Notes under the pieces: generated by a model
The model's input: only the letters and a program-made list of their open reading frames with translations
The model's database searches: none
What the model was told of the DNA's origin: nothing
In this document: in pieces, positions 50,041-57,479 of the stretch
How positions within the stretch are numbered: the first letter of the stretch is position 1
Layout of the letters: every line of letters starts with the position of its first letter
Origin: Chrysophaeum taylorii
Lineage: Eukaryota > Sar > Pelagophyceae > Pelagomonadales > Pelagomonadaceae
Direction: 5' to 3'
Length of the DNA: 64,000 nucleotides
NCBI GenBank assembly: GCA_029834535.1
Contig: JAQMWT010000563.1
Coordinates: 1-64,000, forward strand
Program-made: the position numbers and the translations under genes

Positions 50041-50393
50041 CGCACTGTAGGTGAACTTACTGGGACCAGGTGAACTTACTGGGGTTTGAGATTGGGACTA
50101 GGTGAACTGAGTGACCAGGTGAACTTACTGGGACCAGGTGAACTTACTGGGGTTTTTAGAGTAAACTCAAGGGTTGGCGGCGCGTGCGGATCAAAGCAGC
50201 TTGGATTGGCGGGGGTGAGAGCGACGAGCTCAAAGGAGTGGGTGTGAGCTCGAGTGGGTTTACGCCGAACTTACTGGGGTTAGAGATTTGGACTAGGTGA
50301 ACTTACTTACTGACCAGGTGAACTTACTGGGACCAGGTGAACTTACTGGGGTTAGAGATTGGGACTAGGTGAACTTACTGGCCTGCACTTGTA
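50040..50393 (+). repeat. Right terminal arm (GGTGAACTTACT iterations)
   Basis: Reverse-complement counterpart of the left arm; ends in GGCCTGCACTTGTA followed by AAAT repeats. Confidence 0.85.
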
Positions 50394-50471
50394 AATAAAT
50401 AAATAAATAAATCAATCCGTGTAACAGCAGCAGGCAGGCGGCTAGAGTGGTAGCAGCATTGTTCCACCATT

Positions 50472-51602
50472 ATGTCGGAGGCCGTGAAGAAGCTTACGAT
50501 AACAGAGATCGAGTGCCGCGGGCTCCGGTCGGCGGACTTTTTGACGAACAACGACGTCTACGTGGTGTTCAAGGTCGGGACGAAGAAGGCCAAGACCAGG
50601 TACATCTCCGGCGGCGGGAAAAACGTCAAGTTTCGCGACGTGGTCGAGTTGAACGTCTCGGACGCGGATCTCGATGCTGGGATCGACTTCACAGCCTACG
50701 ATTACGACGTGGGCCCCGACCCCGACGATCTCCTCGGGGTAGGAAAGCTCACGCGTCTCGGGGAACTCAAGAAGACGCCGGGTACTCCGCGGCAGTACGA
50801 CACTCACCTGATGTACAAGGGCAAGCACCGCGGCGACGCGACCTGCATCGTCACGCTCACGTACCCGTCGGGCGGGGAACCACAAAAGCCCCAGCCCTCG
50901 AGCCTGGGGGCCGTGGGGGGGCAGATCTTCAATCAGGCCATGGGGGGCCAGCAGCCTCAACCGGCGTCGGCAGACTTCATGACCGTCGCCTGTCCCGCCA
51001 ACGCCCGAGGTGGCTCGCAAGTGATCGTGCAGGCCCCCGACGGAACGAGGCTCCAGGTAGTGATTCCGGCTGGCGTCCAGCCCGGCCAGCAGTTTCGCGT
51101 TCCGCTTCCAAAGCCCCAGGTCGTCGTGCAGCCCCAGGTCGTCGCGCAGCCCCAGGTCGTCGCGCAGCCCCAGGTCGTCGCGCAGCCCCAGGTCGTCGCT
51201 CAGCCCCAGGTCCCTCGACCCGCGACCGTGCCGGTGGCCGTTGGGACGGCTGTCGACGTCAATGGCGATGGAAGAGCCGACTATTACGTCCCGCATCAGC
51301 CGTCGGCGCCGCCCGCCAGGCCTCCCCGAGCGGTTGGTACGGCCGTCGACGTCGACGGCGACGGACGCGCTGATTACTACGTCCATCACCACCAGCAGCC
51401 TCCGGCTTATGCTCCGCCACCTGCGTACGGTCCCCCGGCCTACGGAGCTCCGCCTCCGGCGTACGCTCACGCTCCGCCAGCCTACGGCCACGGCCAGCCA
51501 CCCCCCCAGTACGGCCAGCCACCTCCCCAGTACGGCCAGCCGCCTCCCCAGTACGGCCAGCCGCCTCCCCAGTACGGCGCACCCCCGCCTCGCTACTACT
51601 GA
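50472..51602 (+). CDS. C2-domain protein with Pro/Gln-rich repeats
   Basis: 376 aa, ATG start. Residues about 5-135 are a C2 domain (LTITEIECRGLRSADFLTNN, DVYVVFKVG, YDYDVGPDPDDLLGVGKL), a Ca2+/phospholipid-binding module with several loop Asp residues. Residues about 170-214 form a small beta unit ending VVIPAGVQPGQQFRVPLP, a PAGVxPGxxF pattern. Then come five QPQVVA hexapeptides (about 217-246), two VGTAVDVxGDGRADYYV units (about 257 and 287) whose DxxGDGxxD resembles EF-hand-like Ca2+ loops, and four QPPPQYG repeats at the C-terminus. The tail resembles Pro-rich, phase-separating or cytoskeletal adaptor tails. Function not known. Confidence 0.78.
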   Translation: MSEAVKKLTITEIECRGLRSADFLTNNDVYVVFKVGTKKAKTRYISGGGKNVKFRDVVELNVSDADLDAGIDFTAYDYDVGPDPDDLLGVGKLTRLGELKKTPGTPRQYDTHLMYKGKHRGDATCIVTLTYPSGGEPQKPQPSSLGAVGGQIFNQAMGGQQPQPASADFMTVACPANARGGSQVIVQAPDGTRLQVVIPAGVQPGQQFRVPLPKPQVVVQPQVVAQPQVVAQPQVVAQPQVVAQPQVPRPATVPVAVGTAVDVNGDGRADYYVPHQPSAPPARPPRAVGTAVDVDGDGRADYYVHHHQQPPAYAPPPAYGPPAYGAPPPAYAHAPPAYGHGQPPPQYGQPPPQYGQPPPQYGQPPPQYGAPPPRYY

Positions 51603-52028
51603 CCGAGCGACTCTTTGCCTTGTTCTTCTTCTTCTTCCTCCACCTTCTTCCCGACCCTCCCTTTCGATCTCCCTCTGTTGTCCTGCCAGCCGACCGACCG
51701 ACCCACCCCGTGTCATGATGATGATGATGATGATGATGGTATACTCCGCCGCATCTTTAAACACGAAGGAAGTCTCCTCGTTAGCTATAGCTAGCGCCGG
51801 CGGCTTATTTTTTTCGCACTGACCGAGATCATTCTTCGAGTCCCCGTCCTGGATGCGGAGATTTCGCGCGATCGATCGATTAGTAGGGAAAGCACGAGAC
51901 GTCAAACACGTGCGATAAGACGACGCGGGGAGTTCATCCATCGTGATCGTGAAAAAATTGCGGCGCTGGATGGTGCCGAAAAAAGGATGCGCGCGCGAGA
52001 AAAGTGGTGGACATAATCATCTTCCGAA
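51603..52028. other. Convergent intergenic region
   Basis: Includes a CTT run near 51623 and an ATG run at about 51715-51738. No gene seen. Confidence 0.5.
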
Positions 52029-52817
52029 TCACGGATGGTGGTAGTGGTCGTCGTCGTCGTCGAAGGTGGAGAGGAGCCAGCGCTGCCTAGGATTGGCCGC
52101 CGGGGGAACGAGGAGGTCGTGGTCGTCGGCGTCGCGCGCGTCGACGCCAACATAATCTGGAAGCGTTGTCGCGAGCATGAGGCCCGGAGCCTTTTTGGAG
52201 AGCTTTGCAAACAACTTTCTGTCGGTGGCAGTCCAGCGTAGCGCCTTGGCATCGTCGGGGGATACGTGGATGACGGGGACGACGTGGTCATCGCGGACGT
52301 AGCCGAGGACGGCCATCGCGTCCCCCGGCTCGACGACGACTTCCCTCGCTCGAAGATTCGTCCTTTCCAAGAGCAGAGGTTTGCCCGAGGGAGCAATAAT
52401 GGTCCCGAAGCGCTCGATGCGGTTGCGGTGGCAGAAGGAGGCGGCGCGCGCGTCGAGCCCGGCGCGCGCGGATATGTCGACGACGACGGAGGTCGGCGCG
52501 AAGCCGAGAACGCCCTCGCTCGTTCGAACGTAGGCCGCACCCGCGCCGTCGGCGAGAAAGGCGTCGACGGCGGCAGCTTCGCGACCGAGCGGTGCCCACG
52601 CAGCGTCGTCCTGCACTTCAACCACCACCTCGTAGTAGACGCACCGTTTCGCGCTCAGAGGAGCTTCCAGGAGCCTGTCATCGGACGTGGCTTTCACGCG
52701 CCCGACCACTTTGAGGACGCGGTCCTTGGAAGCCGACGAGGCGGGTACCCCTCGTGTCTTTCCGAGAAGCTCACCCCCGTCCGCTGCATTGCCAGCGGCT
52801 CCGCAGTGGTTTCCCAT
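52029..52817 (-). CDS. GIDE/MUL1-like domain protein with lipid-anchor N-terminus
   Basis: 262 aa from the ATG at 52817; the upstream frame has no ATG. The N-terminus MGNHCGAAG fits N-myristoylation at Gly2 with a nearby Cys for palmitoylation, so membrane attachment is likely. Residues about 35-185 resemble the GIDE domain of MUL1/MULAN-type E3 ligases: VVGRVKATSDDRLLEAPLSA, RCVYYEVVVEVQ, GFAPTSVVVDIS, REVVVEPGDAMAVLGYVRDD. There is no RING finger, so it is not itself an obvious ubiquitin ligase. The C-terminus is an Asp/His-rich tail. GIDE-only lipidated proteins of this sort occur in protists; role unknown. Confidence 0.6.
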   Translation of the reverse strand: MGNHCGAAGNAADGGELLGKTRGVPASSASKDRVLKVVGRVKATSDDRLLEAPLSAKRCVYYEVVVEVQDDAAWAPLGREAAAVDAFLADGAGAAYVRTSEGVLGFAPTSVVVDISARAGLDARAASFCHRNRIERFGTIIAPSGKPLLLERTNLRAREVVVEPGDAMAVLGYVRDDHVVPVIHVSPDDAKALRWTATDRKLFAKLSKKAPGLMLATTLPDYVGVDARDADDHDLLVPPAANPRQRWLLSTFDDDDDHYHHP

Positions 52818-52947
52818 GAATGAATTCAATTCAGAGTGTCCGAAGAAGAAGAAGAAGAAGCGTTCTCCTAGTGACGTGGTTGATTATTATTTTCCTAGTC
52901 ATCATACATATCATCGGGGGGTGAAACCGAAGCCGGAACGGAACCCC

Positions 52948-53769
52948 CTAGTCTCGAGGCCGAGGTTTGGGACAGGGCCACCAGGAGGAAATCCCGGAGG
53001 CCGGGTGGTGGTCCGTGGACCTCCGGACGCGGATAGCGGCGTGGGAGGCGGCGAATTGCCAGGTGCCGTTTTTGAACTTGGCGGAGGAGCAGAGGATGCC
53101 CATGAGCAGGACTTCGAGGGTAATGATCGCGTTCCATATGGCGGTGTTCTTGTACTTTGGAAGGTCGAACTTACCCGCAGCCCAGGAAAGCGCGAGATCC
53201 GTGCCGGAGTGAACCGAGCAGGTGAGCAAATAGGTCGCCATATAGCGCCAGAACTTGTGGAGCGCTCTGCCGGGACTGAGGCGGCGGATCGCGTGCACGA
53301 ATATCGGCAGGTGCGAGAGAGCCAAGGCAGCGTGCGCGACCCAATAAAAAATGTTCCAAGTACACAGCCAGGCCTTGATGTCGCAGGGCATGCGGATCTT
53401 GGCGACGGCCCTCCGCGCGCAGAACGCGGCTACGCACGCGAGATTCGCGGCCGCGCAATAGAACATCAAATGTATTTTGCGATTGTCGGTTGGCAGCACC
53501 GACGGCAGCACGAGAAAAAAGCTCGCGATCGCGACGACCCAGCACACGTAGTATGCGTGCGAGTACTGCGGCGATTTGACGAGTCCCAAGATCGAAACGG
53601 CGAACACGCCGACGCACCGTCGCAGGTACGCCCTTCCCTGCCGAAACCGTCGCTGGCGGTGCCTCGTCAATTGAGCCACCGGCCCGCCCACGCGATCGAG
53701 GCTCGGTGGCTCCGACGGGTCTACGCGCTCCGTCGTGACCCATAGGCCCGACGGTCGACGACGTGCCAT
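52948..53769 (-). CDS. Multi-pass membrane protein, unknown
   Basis: 273 aa, ATG start. About six hydrophobic helices: CVGVFAVSILGLV, VCWVVAIASFFLVLPSVL, LMFYCAAANLACVAAFCA, FYWVAHAALALSHLPIFV, YMATYLLTCSVHSG and AIITLEVLLMGILCSSA. Loops are basic on the presumed cytoplasmic side. The layout loosely recalls small seven-TM proteins, but I do not recognise a family. The gene lies 130 bp upstream of the GIDE-like gene on the same strand. Confidence 0.7.
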   Translation of the reverse strand: MARRRPSGLWVTTERVDPSEPPSLDRVGGPVAQLTRHRQRRFRQGRAYLRRCVGVFAVSILGLVKSPQYSHAYYVCWVVAIASFFLVLPSVLPTDNRKIHLMFYCAAANLACVAAFCARRAVAKIRMPCDIKAWLCTWNIFYWVAHAALALSHLPIFVHAIRRLSPGRALHKFWRYMATYLLTCSVHSGTDLALSWAAGKFDLPKYKNTAIWNAIITLEVLLMGILCSSAKFKNGTWQFAASHAAIRVRRSTDHHPASGISSWWPCPKPRPRD

Positions 53770-54171
53770 GTCACATTTCGTTCCGGATCAGTTCAACGGA
53801 ACATAAATCCAACTGTCTTGTGCTTACTTCTGCGACTTCTTCTTCTTCTTCTTCTTCGAGGAGGAGGAGGAGGAGGAGGAGGGGCTTTTTTAAATTACTT
53901 TTGTAGACGAAATCAATAAATATGGATAAAATCAAGGTTCATCGCCAAATCCGACCGATTTTCACCACCACCCGCGGGCGTGGGGTTGTCCGTCGGTCAC
54001 TCTCTCTCCACCCACACCGCTGGGAGGGGTGGACGACGTCGTCCTCGTCGTCCTCGTCGTCCTCGTCCTCGTCGAAAACGCCAGAATTTGTTGAGTGGGA
54101 CCAACACGTTGTGAAGAAGGGGCCCTCCCCTGGAATTCGAACTCGAAACTCATGACAAAAAACAAACGCAC
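53770..54171. other. Intergenic region
   Basis: CTT run near 53838-53855 directly followed by GGA units to about 53882, and CGTCCT/CGT repeats near 54030-54075. No gene seen. Confidence 0.5.
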
Positions 54172-55062
54172 TCAGTCTTCGGCATCTTCGTTATTCTTGT
54201 CGTCGTCGTCGTCGTCGTCGTCGTCGCCCCGGTGGCGGCGGTGCACGGCAGACTCGCTATTGCTGTGGTTGTTGACGTGGTCTTGGTCGTCTTCGCGTTC
54301 TTCCCCCTGTTCTTCGCGTTCTTCCCCCTGTTCTTCGGGGGGCTGGGGCTTCGGAGGGTCACTAAAACCGGGAGCGTCGCCGACGGCCCTCGGGGTATCG
54401 TCGTCGTAGGCCGAGGGGCGCGGGCCCGAGCGACCGTCGACCGAGGCCCAAGTCCTCGTAAGGTCGTTGATTGTTATGCCTCGGTCGGCGAGGTCGGATC
54501 TGATGGCGTCGGCCGTGCGATAGTCTCTGGCGACGCGGGCTTTCTCGCGGTCGATAAGGAGCCTGCGGAGGTCGCGATCGTTGGGCGGCGGACCCGCGAG
54601 GCTCCTGAGGGGGCGCGCGGATCCGTCGAAACCCCGCGGCGTCGACGCGTAGCCTCCGGGCGGCTTCAGGTCGCGATCGTAACGGACCACCAACGGACGG
54701 CTCTCGTAGGAGCGGTTGTTCCAGCGGTCGATCGCGTGCGCGGCGTCCTCGGGATCCTGAAACTGGACGATCCCGAATCCTCGGGACCTGCCAGTCGCCG
54801 AGTCGGCCTTGACGATACAGTCGACGACCCTGCCCATCGTCGAGAAGTGGTCGCGCAGCTGCTCGGTCGTCATCGTGTACCTGCACTAAATCGCCAACGC
54901 CACAAAAAAAACGCACGGAATGTTGCCGACGTAGAGTCGCGTCCCTCCCGACTCGCCCTCGCTGTCGTACCGCCGAGGTGGCGGAGAATCGTCATAATGA
55001 CGCCGCTTCCGCCGCCGCCGCCGCTCGCGCGAGTCATCGCTCGGCGATCGCCGCCTGGTCAT
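54172..55062 (-). CDS. SR-like RRM RNA-binding protein, 36-nt intron
   Basis: Exon 1 is 55062-54917 and exon 2 is 54880-54172, 284 aa. Splicing a 36-nt intron (GTGCGT donor, TGCAG acceptor) restores a perfect RNP2, RLYVGNIPYTMTTEQLRDHF, whose halves lie on either side of it. Exon 1 encodes an Arg/Ser-rich start (MTRRRSPSDDSRERRRRRKR). RNP1 is RGFGIVQFQD. The domain is followed by RRLLIDREKARVARDYRTAD and IRSDLADRGITINDL, closely resembling the C-terminal helix of cysteinyl-tRNA synthetases, where it helps bind tRNA. The tail is EEREEQGEERED and poly-Asp. Likely a splicing or mRNA-processing factor; the synthetase-like segment is unusual. Confidence 0.85.
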
Positions 55063-55386
55063 CCATCAGCGCGCGCACGCAGACCGCGCACCGCCGCCGC
55101 CGCCGCGACTCGTCACTGTCTTCCGAGCGCCGTCGACGCATCGCTTCTCGCTAACAACAAACAACACCCGACCCGCGGGTTTCTTTTGTGTACTGCAGGG
55201 GGTTTTAACGGTCAAATACGTGAGAATGGGGGGGAATCAGTGTGTGCGGGAAGCAATTGAAGATGGGGCGTTCGGTGGCATTTATTTGGGCCACGACCGC
55301 AACTGAGAAAGGAACTTGACGACGGTGCGCAGGCAGAAAGTCCCTTCTTTTGACGTCTTCCTTCCCGCTCTATTTTATTATTATAA
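55063..55386. other. Intergenic region
   Basis: No gene seen. Contains the promoter side of the RRM gene and AT-rich sequence next to the duplicated sulfotransferase end. Confidence 0.45.
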
Positions 55387-55525
55387 GCAAAAATCAGACA
55401 CAACGAAAAGGCTCGTCGTAATAAGAGGGCATAAAGCCGCAGAAGGTGTCGACGGCCTCGAGGTCGGCGCACTACTCGAGGTGGCTCGCGATGGTCGCGA
55501 GGAGGAGGCACTGGGCGCTGGGGAA
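55387..55525 (-). pseudogene. Duplicated 3' end of the sulfotransferase gene
   Basis: About 139 bp nearly identical to 60776-60912, the last about 43 codons and the stop region of the intact sulfotransferase gene (shared AAAGCCGCAGAAGGTGTCGA and AGGTGGCTCGCGATGGTCGC). Small insertions (an extra ACT and extra single bases) break the frame. It is in the same orientation as the intact gene, with about 5.2 kb of transposons between. Confidence 0.9.
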
Positions 55526-55547
55526 GTTTGTTGGAACTATTTCCTGC

Positions 55548-55635
55548 TAACTAACTAACTAACTTCAGACCTCTCCCGAGCATGGGAGCCAGGCCGGACC
55601 GACAGGAGCCAGTCCGGAATCACGGGCCGACGTCT
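55548..55635 (-). mobile_element. LINE 3'-end fragment with TTAG tail
   Basis: On the minus strand it ends TGGCTCCCATGCTCGGGAGA, then AAGTTAGTTAGTTAG. The same 3' end occurs at 56163 (minus) and 58137 (plus). A severely 5'-truncated insertion. Confidence 0.75.
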
Positions 55636-55639
55636 CTGC

Positions 55640-56160
55640 GCAGCTCAAACAACAATTTAACAAGATGAATCTCAACGTTAACTCGTACGTGTTTGTTGAA
55701 CAATTGCTTGCTTTTCAGACTCAGGCTCAATAAAGAAGAAGCTAAGATACAGTTTAGTAATTCAATCATTGCACTTAAAGCGCACGAGGAGATCTATAAG
55801 ATCTGTGCGAACCCATCTAATCACGAAAGGTACTCACAGTCACTCATGGAATGGTCTAAACTCTATGAGACAAGCTCCAGCAACGACACTACCCGGGATC
55901 CTGCTCTACTAAAATTAGTGGATCCGAATGACGTTCGTCCGTTGCTGGAGTTTCTTATGAAAGTTTATAATGAAACAAAGTAAACTACCAGCCGTCGATT
56001 TGGATAAACCATCTTCTTGGATCCTTACATCCCCGGAACGACTACGGCAACAAAACCTCCAAAAGTGTTTCTAATGGACACCATTCGGGAGTCGCACGAC
56101 AGTCTCAACAGTACTTATTCCCTTCTAGCTACAGCTGCAGGTAAATCTGACTTCAATGCG
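55640..56160 (+). other. AT-richer ORF of unknown origin
   Basis: A 96-aa frame (55693-55983) includes EEAKIQFSNSIIALKAHEEI and SQSLMEWSKLYETSS. Base composition is clearly more AT than host genes and resembles the copia fossil to the right. It may be a gag-like remnant of that element, but nothing diagnostic is visible. Confidence 0.35.
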
Positions 56161-56162
56161 CG

Positions 56163-57125
56163 TAACTAACTAACTAACAACTAACTTCGGACCTCTCCCG
56201 GGCATGGGAGCCAGGCTGGGCCGGTAGTAGCCGGTCCAGGATCACAGAGCAAAAAATCACACAGTTGGGGTAGAAGCTTGGGATGAAAGTGCATGGATGG
56301 CGGACCGCCACTGCGCGCGGTCTTGTGCGAGGTCGTACCACGAGTTGAAGGGGATGTCGCATTTCCGGAGTGCCTTGGCGAGCGACCTCCCGTACGTCAT
56401 CTGCGGAGCCCCCGGTGGGCGCTTGGAGCGGACCCAAGACGAGAGCATCTTGCGAGGGAGTCGGGAGAAGGGCATGCGGGCGACGTGACCGGCCCAGCGG
56501 AGCTGGCGGCGCGTGACGTAGACGTCGATGGACTCGAGGCCGAGGCGCCGCCGCAGGATCTCCGTTGAGATGTGGTGGGACCAGGTGTGTTTCCGGGTCA
56601 CACGACACATGACGCGGGCGCACTGCGCGTGGAAACACCACAGCCGGCGGAACAGGACCTCGGTGAGGCACCACGATTCCGCACCGTGAAGGAGGATGGC
56701 CAGGACGAGCGAGACATAGACGAGGCGCTTGGCGCGAGCAGAGACGGACTTCGAGGCGAAGATGCAGTCCCGCAAGGCACCGAAGGCCTGAGACGCCTTC
56801 TTGATCCGCGCGTCGACGTCTGAGTCGTCGCGGCAGTCGCGCGAGAGGACCGAGCCGAGGTACTTAAACTGGTCGACGACCGGTATGAAGCGGCCGCGCC
56901 CGAGCTCGATGTCTGAGAGGTTCGTGTCGTCGAACGACTTTGGGTCGCCGTACAGGTGTGCCGGGCGAGCGACGAACAGCATCTCCGTTTTGGACGCCGC
57001 TTTCGTGTGTCGGTTGCCGCAATGCACCTCCATGCCCCAGGCGTCGCAGTGTTCGATGAGGCGCGGTGTCTCGCTGGCGGCGATGTGGCGGTCCCAGAAG
57101 AGAAAGGCAACGTAAATTGCGCAAC
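56163..57125 (-). mobile_element. 5'-truncated LINE (non-LTR retrotransposon)
   Basis: The minus-strand frame about 57110-56257 is open and encodes the C-terminal part of a LINE polyprotein. It reads GRGRFIPVVDQFKYLGSVLS, ARIKKASQAFGALRD, LVYVSLVLAILLHGAESWCL and RQLRWAGHVARMPFSRLPRK, then DRAQWRSAIHA. These are the FKYLGS...LLYGAETW...RLRWxGHVxRM landmarks downstream of the reverse transcriptase core. The 5' part, including the catalytic RT and endonuclease, is missing. The 3' end carries a TTAG-type tail at 56163-56185. Adjoins a Helitron-end arm at 57172. Confidence 0.85.
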
Positions 57126-57171
57126 AATAAAGCTTCGACGATCTCGCCTAGAGATACATCATACTATCGGT

Positions 57172-57470
57172 ACTGGGCCAGGTGAACTTACTGGGGTTTG
57201 AGATTGGGGCTAGGTGAACTGAGTGACCAGGTGAACTTACTGGGACCAGGTGAACTTACTGGGGGTTTTAGAGTAAACTCAAAGGTTAGCGCCGTGTGCG
57301 GATCAAAGCTGCTTAGGTTGGCGGAGGCGAGAGCGACGACCTCGAAGGAGTGGGTGGGTGTGAGCTAGGTGAACTTACTGACCAGGTGAACTTATATGAA
57401 ACTTACTGGGATTAGGTGAACTTACTGGGGTTAGAGATTGGGACTAGGTGAACTTACTGGCCTGCACTTG
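57172..57470 (+). repeat. Solo Helitron-end terminal arm
   Basis: Matches the 50.07-50.39 kb arm in order: GGTGAACTTACTGGGGTTTG, the core GATCAAAGCTGCTTAGGTTG, a second iteration cluster, and the end GGCCTGCACTTG at 57470. No helicase sequence is attached here. Confidence 0.85.
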
Positions 57471-57479
57471 TTTGTTCTT

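Larger units (their letters stand above)
48616..50393. mobile_element. Palindromic element of two Helitron-like 3' ends
   Basis: Begins TACAAGTGCAGGCCAGTAAG and ends with its reverse complement GGCCTGCACTTGTA, embedded in an AAAT microsatellite on both sides. Left arm (48616-49120) and right arm (50040-50393) carry inverted arrays of AGTAAGTTCACCTGGTCCC and a shared core (GATCAAAGCAGCTTGGATTG on the right). Inside are two Helitron-helicase C-terminal fragments reading outward toward their own end. It is thus a head-to-head fusion of two copies of the same 3' end, about 1.78 kb. Other copies of the end lie at 33.57, 39.6-39.96 and 57.17 kb. Confidence 0.8.

Noticed and set aside
48616-50393. 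Simple cut-and-paste transposon with long TIRs
   Set aside because: The interior encodes Helitron-type helicase ends reading outward on each side, not a DDE transposase.
50442-51941. 499-aa minus-strand ORF
   Set aside because: Repetitive shadow of the C2-domain gene.
54110-54160. tRNA-like GTTCGAATTCC on the minus strand
   Set aside because: The stem around the T-loop-like sequence does not pair and no acceptor or anticodon arm can be built.
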